From NCBI RefSeq assembly GCF_009725205.1, contig NZ_WNZY01000001.1:420558-484557 (forward strand): a stretch of 64,000 nucleotides of DNA. The letters run 5' to 3'. Both the position numbers and the translations under genes were made by a program. The stretch comes from Paenibacillus timonensis (lineage in GTDB: Bacteria > Bacillota > Bacilli > Paenibacillales > Paenibacillaceae). The first letter of the stretch is position 1. The number at the start of each line of letters is the position of its first letter. The notes under the pieces are model-generated. The model made no database searches, was not told the DNA's origin, and was given only the letters and a program-made list of their open reading frames with translations. Shown here piece by piece: positions 25,932-36,062 of the stretch.

Positions 25932-26934
25932 TGAGCTCTGGTTTGTCCTTGTCGCGGTGTTGTTTATCGGTTTCTTCTTCCTGGAAGGTTTTGATTTCGG
26001 GGTGGGAATGAGTACCAAGTTTTTGGCTAAAAATGATATGGAACGACGCGTTCTGATCAATTCGATCGGACCGTTCTGGGATGCGAACGAGGTTTGGCTG
26101 TTGACGGCCGGCGGCGCAATGTTTGCCGCTTTCCCGAACTGGTACGCCACGTTGTTTAGCGGATATTATACTCCGCTGGTCGTATTGCTGCTTGCTTTGA
26201 TTGCGCGGGGCGTTGCCTTTGAGTTCCGCGGTAAGGTGGATAGCGGGAAATGGAAGGGGACTTGGGACTGGGCGGTTTTCATCGGCAGCCTGCTGCCTCC
26301 GTTCCTGCTGGGCGTCGTATTCTCCGGCTTGCTGAAAGGGTTGCCGATCGGCGAAGACATGGAAATGAAAGCCGGATTGTTCGATATGGTTAACCTGTAT
26401 ACCTTGGTTGGCGGCATTACGGTCGTGATGCTTTGCCTCGTGCATGGGCTGCTATTCGCTTCCTTGCGGACAACCGGGAGCTTGCAGGAACGGGCCCGCA
26501 AGCTAGCTCATAGGCTGCTCATTCCGCTCGCTGCCCTGTTTGTGATCTTCGGCGTGATGACGTACTTCGAAACCGACGTGTTTGAAGTGCGCGGTGTGTT
26601 GATCAGCTTGGTAGCGGTCCTGGGCGTCGCCGCCTTCGTGCTGGTTGGCTGGTTCATCCGTAAACAAAGAGACGGCTGGGCGTTTGGGATGACGGGCGCG
26701 ATGATCGTGTTGTCGATCGCTGCGGTATTTGTCGGCTTGTTCCCACGGGTCATGGTCAGCTCGATCAGCGATGCCTTCTCCTTAACGATCGATAACGCGG
26801 CCTCCGGGCACTACTCCCTGAAGGTCATGACCATCGTGGCGTTAAGCCTGCTGCCGTTCGTGCTGGGTTATCAAATTTGGAGTTATTTCGTCTTCCATAA
26901 ACGCGTACACGAGAAGGAGCATTTGGAATATTAA
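25918..26934 (+). CDS. cydB: Cytochrome bd quinol oxidase subunit II
   Basis: 338 residues. ATG 25918 has TAAGGAGGG just upstream and overlaps the cydA stop by 14 bases; a longer in-frame start lacks an SD. Typical CydB features are LEGFDFGVGM near residue 27, the run INSIGPFWDANEVWLLTAGG and AFPNWYATLFSGYYTPLVVLL. It forms the membrane heterodimer with CydA. Its TAA shares one base with the cydD ATG, so the operon is translationally coupled. Confidence 0.95.
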   Translation: MLSLNELWFVLVAVLFIGFFFLEGFDFGVGMSTKFLAKNDMERRVLINSIGPFWDANEVWLLTAGGAMFAAFPNWYATLFSGYYTPLVVLLLALIARGVAFEFRGKVDSGKWKGTWDWAVFIGSLLPPFLLGVVFSGLLKGLPIGEDMEMKAGLFDMVNLYTLVGGITVVMLCLVHGLLFASLRTTGSLQERARKLAHRLLIPLAALFVIFGVMTYFETDVFEVRGVLISLVAVLGVAAFVLVGWFIRKQRDGWAFGMTGAMIVLSIAAVFVGLFPRVMVSSISDAFSLTIDNAASGHYSLKVMTIVALSLLPFVLGYQIWSYFVFHKRVHEKEHLEY

Positions 26935-28670
26935 TGGGACGCGGATTAATGAAAATCACGGGGATCAAGCAGGTCATGGGGTTCATGGCCTTGCTGACCC
27001 TGGTTCAAAGCTTTGCAATCATCTGGCAGGCCAAATGGTTGGCGGAGATCGTCTCCGCTCTGTTTGCCGGGGCCAAGCTGCAGGAACAAGCCGGCGGGGC
27101 CGGTTTGTTCCTGCTTGCTTTTATCGTGCGGCAGGTCTGTGGCATGCTGCAGCAGAGAACGGCGTACGCTTTTGCCGAGGAGACGGGTCGTACCCTGCGG
27201 GAGCGGGTACTGGAGAAGTTGTTCCAGTTGGGGCCGCGGTTTGCCGGAACGGAAGGAACCGGAAATTTGGTAACTCTCGTCTTGGAAGGCGTGACGAAAT
27301 ATCGTAATTATCTGGAGTTGTTTATTCCGCGCATGCTGGCAACGGGTTTAACGCCGGTTCTGATTTTGGCCTATGTTTACAAGTTGGATCTGGCTTCCGG
27401 GATTATTCTGACGCTGACAATGCCGATCCTAATCGCCTTTATGATCCTGATCGGGCTTGCGGCGCGCAAGCAAACCGAACGTCAGTTGAAATCCTACCGC
27501 ACCTTATCGAATCATTTCGTTGATTCGCTGCGCGGGCTGGAAACGTTGAAATTCTTGGGTCGCAGCAAAGCGCATGTGACTTCGATCGAGCGGGTTAGCG
27601 ACTCCTATCGGTCGGCAACGATGCGTACGCTGCGGGTGGCATTCTTGTCCTCATTTGCCTTGGATTTCATTACGATGTTATCGGTCGCTTCGGTGGCAGT
27701 CAGCTTGGGGCTGCGGTTGGTTGATGGCGATATGGTGCTGCTTCCGGCATTAACCGTGCTGATTCTGGCGCCGGAATATTTCTTGCCGGTGCGGATGGTC
27801 GGCGCCGATTTCCACGCGACGCAGGACGGCAAAGCCGCCGGCGCAGCGATGAATGAGATCATCGCTGCAGCGGACGAGGAGGCAGCCAAAGCCGCGCCGG
27901 TTCCGGCGGAAACGGACTGGACCTGGACACCGGAGAGCACGCTGAGTTTGCGTGGGGTTGGGGTGATCCACGAGGAGGAAGCCCATCCGTCGTTGACGGA
28001 GGTGAACCTGACGCTGGGCGGCATGGGCACCATTGGGATTATCGGCGAGAGTGGTGCCGGTAAATCAACGTTGATCGACGTGATCGGCGGCTTCTTGCGG
28101 CCGACCTCGGGCCGGTTCGCGCTGAACGGAACGGAGCTGGGCGATTTGACGGCGTCGGGCTGGCGGGAGCAGATCACTTATATTCCGCAGAACCCGTATA
28201 TTTTCAGCGGATCGTTGGCGGACAATATTCGCTTTAACGCGCCGGAAGCGACGCGGGAAGAGGTGGAGCGTGCGGCGGCGGCGGCCGGATTGGACGGGCT
28301 CATTCGCGGCTTGCCGGGCGGGCTCGACGAGCTTATTGGCGGCGGCGGCCGGCCGTTGAGCGGCGGCCAGGAACAGCGCGTGGCGCTCGCCCGGGCCTTG
28401 CTCAGCCGGCGGCCTGTCATACTGCTCGACGAACCTACGGCGCATTTGGATATCGAGACGGAATATGAGCTTAAGAATACGATGCTGCCTCTGTTTGAGG
28501 GAAAGTTGGTCCTCCTCGCGACCCATCGGCTGCACTGGATGCGTGAAATGGACCGCATCGTGGTGATGGAGCAGGGCCGAGTGGCGGAAGCGGGGACGCA
28601 TACCGAGCTGATGGCCAAGCGGGGAGCGTATTATCGGTTGGCATCGGCGCAGCGGGGGGAGATCGTATGA
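26934..28670 (+). CDS. cydD: Cysteine/glutathione-type ABC exporter subunit CydD
   Basis: 578 residues. The first ATG (26934) overlaps cydB by one base; ATG 26949 is an in-frame alternative. An exporter-type transmembrane domain (about residues 1-320) is fused to an ATPase domain with Walker A GESGAGKST, signature LSGGQEQRV and Walker B VILLDEPTAHLD. With CydC it forms the exporter needed for cytochrome bd assembly in the known system. Location directly behind cydAB and in front of cydC supports the call. Confidence 0.92.
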   Translation: MGRGLMKITGIKQVMGFMALLTLVQSFAIIWQAKWLAEIVSALFAGAKLQEQAGGAGLFLLAFIVRQVCGMLQQRTAYAFAEETGRTLRERVLEKLFQLGPRFAGTEGTGNLVTLVLEGVTKYRNYLELFIPRMLATGLTPVLILAYVYKLDLASGIILTLTMPILIAFMILIGLAARKQTERQLKSYRTLSNHFVDSLRGLETLKFLGRSKAHVTSIERVSDSYRSATMRTLRVAFLSSFALDFITMLSVASVAVSLGLRLVDGDMVLLPALTVLILAPEYFLPVRMVGADFHATQDGKAAGAAMNEIIAAADEEAAKAAPVPAETDWTWTPESTLSLRGVGVIHEEEAHPSLTEVNLTLGGMGTIGIIGESGAGKSTLIDVIGGFLRPTSGRFALNGTELGDLTASGWREQITYIPQNPYIFSGSLADNIRFNAPEATREEVERAAAAAGLDGLIRGLPGGLDELIGGGGRPLSGGQEQRVALARALLSRRPVILLDEPTAHLDIETEYELKNTMLPLFEGKLVLLATHRLHWMREMDRIVVMEQGRVAEAGTHTELMAKRGAYYRLASAQRGEIV

Positions 28671-30412
28671 AGCAGGAATCCTGGATTCGGCCCTATTTTC
28701 GATGGTATAGCGGTAGGTTTAGCTTATATCTGATTCTGGGCGTGCTCACGCTGCTTTCTGCTGGGATGCTGATGTTTACCTCCGGCTTCTTGATCTCCAA
28801 GTCGGCGATGCAGCCTTATAATATATTGCTTGTATATGTACCGATCGTCGGCGTGCGCACGTTCGGAATCAGTCGGGCAGTGATCCATTATGTCGAACGG
28901 CTGGTTGGTCATGATACCGTGCTGCGAATCTTGGCGAAAATGCGCGTGCGCCTCTATCGCGTGCTGGAACCGCAAGCGTTGTTCATCCGCTCCCGTTTTC
29001 GGACGGGGGATATTCTTGGCGCCCTTGCCGATGATATCGAGCAGTTGCAAAACGTGTATATCCGCACTGTGTTCCCTAGCGTTGTGGCGCTGATCTTGTA
29101 TGCCGCAGCAGTGATTGCCATGGGCGTGTTCGACGTCGCGTTTGCGCTGTTGTTGGCAGCGTACATTTTCGTGCTTGTCGCGGTGCTTCCTTACCTCTCA
29201 CTGCGGTTAACGCGGCGGACGAACGAGGAGGTTAAGCGCCAGCGGAACGGGTTGTATCAGAAGTTGACCGATGCCGTGATGGGGATCGGCGATTGGGTGA
29301 TCAGCGGGCGGACGGCGGAATTCCTCGCGTCTTATGCGCAAGATGAGGCCGCGGTGGCTCGCAAGGACCGTAAACTGCGGGCGTGGGCCCGCTGGCGCAG
29401 CTTCATCGGTCATCTCGTCGTCGGCCTCGTCGTGATCTCGATGGTATACTGGGCCGGCGGCGAAACGGCAGCCGGACGGATCGACGCCACGCTGATCGCG
29501 GCGTTCGTGTTGATCGTGTTCCCGCTGTCGGACGCGTTTCTGCCCGTGTCCGAAGCGGTGGAGCGCACGCCGCAGTACCGCGTGTCGCTGGACCGGCTCG
29601 CCCGGATCTCGGGCGAGGGTGCCAGCGTCAGCGCGCCTGGCGATGCGGTGCCCGCTGCGGCGGGCGATGCCGTCTCGCGCACCGCTGACGTGCGGCTGCG
29701 GGACGTCCGCTTCGCCTACGCGGCGGAAGACGCCGATTCGGTAGACGGCGTCTCGCTGGATCTTCCGCAGGGCAAGCGGGTGATGGTGATCGGCCGCAGC
29801 GGCGCCGGCAAGTCGACGCTGCTGAAGCTGATCCAAGGCGCGCTTGCCCCTAGCCACGGGACGGTGCAGATCAACGGTATCCCAGCCGCCGCCTTCGGCG
29901 ACCGGATGCCGGAGGTGATCTCCGTCCTGAACCAAAGCCCCCACCTGTTCGACACGACGGTGGCGAACAACATTCGGCTCGGCCGTCCGGAGGCGACGGA
30001 CGAGGAGATCGGCCGGGCCGCGCAGGCGGCGCAGCTCGGCCCGCTGGTTGCATCGCTGCCGCGGGGGATGAACACGCCGATGCGTGAAACGGGTCGGCGG
30101 TTCTCCGGCGGCGAACGGCAGCGCGTGGCCCTGGCGCGGATCCTCCTGCAGGATACGCCGGTGCTCATCCTCGATGAGCCGACGGTCGGTCTCGATCCGC
30201 GCACCGAACGCGAGCTGCTGGCGACGATCTTCCGCACGACGCAAGGCAAGTCGCTGATCTGGGTAACGCATCACCTCGTCGGCGCTGAACGGATGGACGA
30301 GATCGTGTTCATGGAGCATGGACGGGTCGTCATGCGCGGCAGCCATGCGGAGCTGCTGGCTCGTGAGCCGCGGTACCGCAATCTGTACCGGTTGGATTGT
30401 CCGGAGGAGTAA
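28667..30412 (+). CDS. cydC: Cysteine/glutathione-type ABC exporter subunit CydC
   Basis: 581 residues, overlapping cydD by four bases (ATGA). The transmembrane domain (about residues 1-320) shows TSGFLISKSAMQPYNILLVY and RYVERLVGHDTVLR-like HYVERLVGHDTVLRILAKMR, both characteristic of CydC. The ATPase domain has Walker A GRSGAGKST, signature FSGGERQRV and Walker B LILDEPTVGLD. It is the last gene of cydABCD; a terminator follows within 20 bases. The 3' half is noticeably GC-richer than the start. Confidence 0.93.
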   Translation: MKQESWIRPYFRWYSGRFSLYLILGVLTLLSAGMLMFTSGFLISKSAMQPYNILLVYVPIVGVRTFGISRAVIHYVERLVGHDTVLRILAKMRVRLYRVLEPQALFIRSRFRTGDILGALADDIEQLQNVYIRTVFPSVVALILYAAAVIAMGVFDVAFALLLAAYIFVLVAVLPYLSLRLTRRTNEEVKRQRNGLYQKLTDAVMGIGDWVISGRTAEFLASYAQDEAAVARKDRKLRAWARWRSFIGHLVVGLVVISMVYWAGGETAAGRIDATLIAAFVLIVFPLSDAFLPVSEAVERTPQYRVSLDRLARISGEGASVSAPGDAVPAAAGDAVSRTADVRLRDVRFAYAAEDADSVDGVSLDLPQGKRVMVIGRSGAGKSTLLKLIQGALAPSHGTVQINGIPAAAFGDRMPEVISVLNQSPHLFDTTVANNIRLGRPEATDEEIGRAAQAAQLGPLVASLPRGMNTPMRETGRRFSGGERQRVALARILLQDTPVLILDEPTVGLDPRTERELLATIFRTTQGKSLIWVTHHLVGAERMDEIVFMEHGRVVMRGSHAELLAREPRYRNLYRLDCPEE

Positions 30413-30431
30413 GACACATACTGAGAGTAGG

Positions 30432-30467
30432 CGGCGATGCTAGGGAAACCGGCGTCGCCGTTTTTTT
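30432..30467 (+). terminator. Terminator of cydABCD
   Basis: CGGCGATGC pairs with GCGTCGCCG across 11 bases, followed by seven T residues. Confidence 0.85.
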
Positions 30468-30485
30468 ATGCAGCAAGGTTGGCTG

Positions 30486-30554
30486 AACTGCAAAAGTGCA
30501 TTTCATTTCCGTGAAATTCTCCATATGAGCCTATTGAGATGCAAATGTGCAGTT
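30486..30554. repeat. Inverted-repeat element in the cydC-gltC gap
   Basis: AACTGCAAAAGTGCAT (30486-30501) and ATGCAAATGTGCAGTT (30539-30554) are inverted copies with three central mismatches, separated by 37 bases. No T tail follows. It looks like a dispersed intergenic element. Confidence 0.55.
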
Positions 30555-30666
30555 GATTTCAACCTAATCGACCTAGTACGGCCTGAATAGCTGAAAAGAA
30601 CGCAGTAAACCTCCTATTTTCCTTACGCATATGCCTTTTGTGCTTCCGTTTTCGAAGGGGAGTCGA

Positions 30667-30709
30667 TATAATGGTGTTTAATATATTTCACAAGGTGTAA
30701 GCTTTACAC
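30667..30709 (+). promoter_or_regulatory. gltC promoter region with palindrome
   Basis: A TATAAT -10 lies at 30667-30672; the -35 is poor. Downstream is GTGTAA, GCT, TTACAC (30695-30709), a perfect 6-bp inverted repeat of the T-N11-A class favoured by LysR proteins. Autoregulation is an inference. Confidence 0.45.
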
Positions 30710-30755
30710 GCACTCTATCGGATAGAAACCAAAATGCAGCGGACGGGGTGAGGGG

Positions 30756-31655
30756 ATGGAGCTCAGGCAAATCCAATACTTTATGGAGGCGGCTAAGCTG
30801 GAGCATGTGACGGAAGCGTCGTATGCGCTGCATGTGTCGCAGTCGGCGGTCAGCCGGCAGATCTTTAAGCTGGAAGCAGAGCTGGGCGTCGATCTGTTTG
30901 TCCATGAAGGCCGCAAGGTGAAGTTGACGCCGATTGGCCGGCAGTTCCTGCAGCATATGGAACAGATGATGAAAGTAATCGAGCAGGCGCAGCAGGAGAT
31001 TCACGAATATCTCGATCCGGAGCGCGGGACGGTGCGAATCGGCTTTCCGAGCAGCCTCGCTGCAAACCTGGTACCAACGGTTGTATCGGCTTTCCGACGC
31101 CGGTATCCGGAGGTCCATTTTCAACTGCAGCATGGATCGTATCGAGAACTCCTGGACTGGGTCGGCGGCGGCGTGATGAATCTGGCCATGATCGGCCCGG
31201 TCCCCCAAGGGGAACAGCAAGTGACAGGCGAGGCGTTATTCCGCGAAAATTTCAAGGTGCTGTTGCCCGCCGGGCATCGATTGGCCGGCCGCGACTCGGT
31301 AGGGCTGGATGACCTGCGGGAGGATGTGTTCGTCTTATTTCCTAAAGGATTTATCCTGCGGGAAATCGTGGTCGACGCTTGCGACAAAATGGGTTTTCAA
31401 CCGAAGGTTTCGTTTGAAGGGGACGATCTGGACGCGATCAAGGGACTGGTGGCCGCCGGGCTAGGTTTGACATTGCTTCCGGAAATCGCATTAGGGGAGC
31501 ATATTCCCTCCACGATGGTGTCGCTGCCAATGATGGAGCCGCAAGTGACCCGGGACGTCGGGGTAATCATTCCGGCGAATCGGGAGCTTGCGCCGACCGA
31601 AAAGCTATTTTGCGATTTTTTGAAAGAGACATTACCCTCTACTTATGGAGTTTAG
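30756..31655 (+). CDS. gltC: LysR-family regulator, GltC-like
   Basis: 299 residues from ATG 30756 after GTGAGGGG. The winged helix (residues 1-60) reads MELRQIQYFMEAAKLEHVTE, then SQSAVSRQIFKLEAELGVDLF. The phrases IHEYLDPERGTVRIGFPSSL, FVLFPKGFILREIVVDAC and NRELAP align well with B. subtilis GltC as I recall it. GltC activates glutamate synthase genes and is tuned by 2-oxoglutarate and glutamate dehydrogenase. No gltAB is adjacent here, but a glutamate dehydrogenase gene lies 2 kb downstream, which fits glutamate metabolism. A terminator follows. Confidence 0.82.
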   Translation: MELRQIQYFMEAAKLEHVTEASYALHVSQSAVSRQIFKLEAELGVDLFVHEGRKVKLTPIGRQFLQHMEQMMKVIEQAQQEIHEYLDPERGTVRIGFPSSLAANLVPTVVSAFRRRYPEVHFQLQHGSYRELLDWVGGGVMNLAMIGPVPQGEQQVTGEALFRENFKVLLPAGHRLAGRDSVGLDDLREDVFVLFPKGFILREIVVDACDKMGFQPKVSFEGDDLDAIKGLVAAGLGLTLLPEIALGEHIPSTMVSLPMMEPQVTRDVGVIIPANRELAPTEKLFCDFLKETLPSTYGV

Positions 31656-31679
31656 AATTCATCGAAAATTGATATCAAT

Positions 31680-31718
31680 AAGGGCCGTGAATTTTATCAC
31701 TTACACGGTCCTTTTTTA
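31680..31718 (+). terminator. Terminator after gltC
   Basis: AAGGGCCGTG pairs with CACGGTCCTT, followed by a T run. Confidence 0.85.
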
Positions 31719-31873
31719 TTGAAAATATGTTACAATTTATTCGGATTGTTCAAGGTTGAGATGTGCAAATTTTCACTAACTCGAAACGGGTTAGAGGCAT
31801 CCAAAGGAGGAACACTATGCATGAACTGAAGTTCGGCAGGGAGTCCTCAGATTATCGCAAAGGAGAATCGAGT

Positions 31874-32314
31874 ATGTCAGAAACAGTTACTGAAACGAAA
31901 GCGGAGCAATCTGCAGCCCCGAACGCAAGCGGACAGCAGGAGCTCCTGGAGCAGCTCTTGAAGCCGGAGGTACAGCAATCGTTGACGGCTCTGGTAGAGC
32001 AACTTCCGAAATTGAATGAACTCGTAGGGGTTTTGACGAAATCGTATGATTTTGCCAAAGGGGTGGCTGCGGATGATGTCCTGAAGAGCGACACCGTCGG
32101 CGCGATTTCGGAAATTGCCGGGCCGGTCGTTGGTAAAGTGAAGCACCTGGCGGCGAACGTGATCGAAGCGAAGGATCGCGCCGAGGACAGTCAAGAAGTG
32201 ATCGGCGTGTTTGGGTTGATGAAAATGCTGAAGGATCCGCAAACCCAAAAGCTGCTTCGTTTCATGAACGCTTATCTTCAAGTCTCCGGTGAACGGGACC
32301 GTCATCAAAACTAA
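31874..32314 (+). CDS. DUF1641 protein, partner of the following NDH-2-like enzyme
   Basis: 146 residues from ATG 31874, which has AAAGGAG 9 bases upstream. A second in-frame ATG at 31817 has an even better AAAGGAGG 6 bases upstream and would give 165 residues. The N-terminus is Glu/Ala/Gln-rich, then LTALVEQLPKLNELVGVLTK, GAISEIAGPVVGKVKHLAAN and GVFGLMKMLKDPQTQKLLRF, the DUF1641 pattern seen in YrhD-like proteins next to formate or NAD oxidoreductases. Role unknown. It lies 15 bases before the flavoenzyme gene, so they form one operon. Confidence 0.8.
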   Translation: MSETVTETKAEQSAAPNASGQQELLEQLLKPEVQQSLTALVEQLPKLNELVGVLTKSYDFAKGVAADDVLKSDTVGAISEIAGPVVGKVKHLAANVIEAKDRAEDSQEVIGVFGLMKMLKDPQTQKLLRFMNAYLQVSGERDRHQN

Positions 32315-32329
32315 CGGAGGAATACGATT

Positions 32330-33508
32330 ATGTCAAAACATATTGTAATTTTGGGCGCCGGCTACGGCGGCGTACTCAGCGCATTGTCGGCCCGTAAGTT
32401 CATGGATAAATCACAAGCTCGGATCACGGTGGTCAACCAATTTCCAACGCATCAGATCATCACCGAACTGCATCGCCTTGCGGCGGGCAGTATTTCCGAA
32501 CGCGCAGTATCTTTGCCGCTGGAGAAGCTGTTCAAGGGGAAAAACATTGATTTGCGGATCGCCAAGGTAGAGAATTTTTCGGTCGATAAGAAAGAAGTGA
32601 AACTCTCCGACGGCACCGTCTTGTCTTATGATGCTCTTGTCGTGGGTCTGGGCAGCATTACCGCTTATTTCGGCATTCCGGGCCTGGAGAAGTACAGCAT
32701 GGTTCTGAAATCGGCGGACGACGCCAGACGGATTCACGAGCATATTGAATCGCGCATTCGTGAATATGCTGCTTCCGGTAATGAAGCGGACGCGTCCATC
32801 GTAATCGGCGGCGGCGGATTGACCGGCGTTGAGCTTGTTGGGGAAATCGCTGACAAGCTGCCAGAATTGACGAAGAAATATGGTGTGAATCAAAGCGACA
32901 TTAAGCTAATGCTCGTGGAGGCGGGACCGAAGATTTTGCCGGTACTGCCGGACGTATTGATTGAACGCGCCACAGCCAGCCTTGAGAAACGCGGAGTGAA
33001 GTTCTTGACGGGTCTGCCGGTAACCAATGTGGAGGGCAACACGATCGATTTGAAAGACGGGCAAAAAATCGTGGCAAACACCTTCGTTTGGACGGGCGGC
33101 GTGCAAGGGAATCCGCTCGTTGGCGAATCGGGGCTTGAAGTGAATCGTGGCCGCGCTTCGGTCAATGATTTCTTGCAGTCCGTCTCGCATTCGGACGTGT
33201 TCGTTGCCGGCGACAGCGCCGTTTACATGGGCGCGGATGGCCGCCCTTACCCGCCAACGGCGCAAATCGCTTGGCAAATGGGCGAGCTGATCGGCTACAA
33301 CTTGTTCGCGTACCTGTACGGCAAGCAAATGAACGGTTTTAGCCCGGTTAACTCCGGTACGCTGGCCTCTCTGGGACGCAAAGACGCCGTGGCGACGATC
33401 GGCGCGAGCAATACCCAGCTGCGCGGGTTGCCAGCAACGATGATGAAGGAAGCGAGCAACATCCGGTATTTGTCTCATATCAAAGCACTGGACGCTTTGG
33501 CTTACTAA
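32330..33508 (+). CDS. Type II NADH dehydrogenase-like FAD oxidoreductase
   Basis: 392 residues from ATG 32330 after ACGGAGGAA. The FAD-binding Rossmann motif is HIVILGAGYGGVLSALSARK; the NAD-binding motif is ASIVIGGGGLTGVELVGEIAD; VFVAGDSAVYMG is the late FAD motif, followed by PPTAQIAWQMG. This is the NDH-2/sulfide-quinone reductase superfamily. It would pass electrons from NADH to menaquinone without pumping protons. The paired DUF1641 gene is often seen with such enzymes in Firmicutes. A long bidirectional terminator follows. Confidence 0.85.
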   Translation: MSKHIVILGAGYGGVLSALSARKFMDKSQARITVVNQFPTHQIITELHRLAAGSISERAVSLPLEKLFKGKNIDLRIAKVENFSVDKKEVKLSDGTVLSYDALVVGLGSITAYFGIPGLEKYSMVLKSADDARRIHEHIESRIREYAASGNEADASIVIGGGGLTGVELVGEIADKLPELTKKYGVNQSDIKLMLVEAGPKILPVLPDVLIERATASLEKRGVKFLTGLPVTNVEGNTIDLKDGQKIVANTFVWTGGVQGNPLVGESGLEVNRGRASVNDFLQSVSHSDVFVAGDSAVYMGADGRPYPPTAQIAWQMGELIGYNLFAYLYGKQMNGFSPVNSGTLASLGRKDAVATIGASNTQLRGLPATMMKEASNIRYLSHIKALDALAY

Positions 33509-33524
33509 ACTCAAGTCGATAAAC

Positions 33525-33566
33525 AAAAGAGTCGCCTGAAGGACGAATCCTTCAGGCGACTCTTTT
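33525..33566. terminator. Long perfect bidirectional terminator
   Basis: Two 19-base perfect arms around a CGAA loop, A-rich on one flank and T-rich on the other. It serves both the flavoenzyme gene and the convergent gdhA. Confidence 0.95.
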
Positions 33567-33582
33567 GCTTTCATTGGATTGT

Positions 33583-35010
<1,428 letters not shown>

Positions 35011-35231
35011 TCACGATATTTATGACCTCTATTGTAATATTGATGTAAGCTATTAACAAAGCTAATTTGAGATCAAGTTGATGATCGCATGAGATGAACT
35101 GGAGCGGATGGACGGCCTTGCGGCCAGATGATCCAGGAGTATTATGCCCGGGGAAGCGGGGGTTCAGATGAAAAAACGGCCGGTTCCGCAAGGTCGATGG
35201 ATGCGGTACTGGCCGTTTTGGGTCATCCTGA

Positions 35232-35882
35232 TTATTTCTGGAAAGAGTTCCAATTCACGACTTGATCTACCGAAAGGCGTGGCGTTGGATGAGCCGCTTT
35301 TGCCGCTTTGCCGATCGCGATCAGCAGGATCGGTTTCAAGGTTTCCGGTACCTCGAAAGCTTCAACGAATTTTTCGGCGTTATATCCGCCCATTGGAACC
35401 GTATCGTAGCCTTTGGCTTTGGCGATCAGCATCAACTGCATCGACACCAATCCGGCGTCCAGTAAGTTGATTTGGTGCAATCGTTCCGGGCCCATGCCGC
35501 CATAACCTTTGTGCAGACGCTCGACAAAATTGGTTTTGATCTCTTCCGTCATGGCGCCAAGCTTAACAGCCTCGGCGTAGATTTCCTCGGCGCGCTCGTA
35601 GGATTGGAGATCGCCCAGTACGGCAATCACGGCCGCGGAATCAACGACCTGCTGCTGATTGTTGGCGATCGGAAGCAGCTTTTGCTTCATCTCAGGCTCA
35701 TCGATAATCAGAAAACGCCAAGGTTGCAGATTGGATGAGGACGGAGCGGACAAGGATAGCTCTACGATTTCCTTCAGCTCTTCCTTGGAAATTTTCACGG
35801 ATGGGTCGTAAACGCGAACGGAATGTCTTTCCTGCAGTACGGTATAAAAATCATTTAAATCAACTTGATTGAGCGTGCTCAT
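35232..35882 (-). CDS. Nitroreductase-family FMN oxidoreductase (YdgI/YodC-like)
   Basis: 216 residues from ATG 35882. The FMN-binding motifs are ERHSVRVYDPSVKI near residue 18, SAPSSSNLQPWRFLII near 45 and GYDTVPMGGYNAEKFVEAF near 160. The family reduces nitroaromatics, quinones or acts as a flavin reductase with NAD(P)H. In B. subtilis related genes respond to electrophiles. A 6-bp inverted repeat AACTGT/ACAGTT overlaps its -35/-10 region, suggesting a dedicated repressor. No regulator gene is adjacent. Confidence 0.88.
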   Translation of the reverse strand: MSTLNQVDLNDFYTVLQERHSVRVYDPSVKISKEELKEIVELSLSAPSSSNLQPWRFLIIDEPEMKQKLLPIANNQQQVVDSAAVIAVLGDLQSYERAEEIYAEAVKLGAMTEEIKTNFVERLHKGYGGMGPERLHQINLLDAGLVSMQLMLIAKAKGYDTVPMGGYNAEKFVEAFEVPETLKPILLIAIGKAAKAAHPTPRLSVDQVVNWNSFQK

Positions 35883-35924
35883 TTTCAGGCTCCACCCTTT
35901 CTATATTTCATTCTTCATGTGATC

Positions 35925-35961
35925 AGTATAATTCTCAACTGTTATAAACACAAGTACAGTT
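35925..35961 (-). promoter_or_regulatory. Promoter and operator-like repeat of the nitroreductase gene
   Basis: On the minus strand TTGTGT (35948-35953) and TATACT (35925-35930) are 17 bases apart. AACTGT (35937-35942) and ACAGTT (35956-35961) form an inverted repeat overlapping them. Confidence 0.55.
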
Positions 35962-36062
35962 AGAAGTGAATGAAGGATTCGAAACTTGTGGTTAGTTAGG
36001 ATAACCATTATCTTAAAGAGGTAGTTCATCGACTTCGAAATTTATTTCCAGGGAGGTTTCAC

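Noticed and set aside
29207..30346. 379-codon minus-strand ORF inside cydC
   Set aside because: Arg/His/Ala-rich product typical of antisense frames in high-GC genes; cydC is complete.
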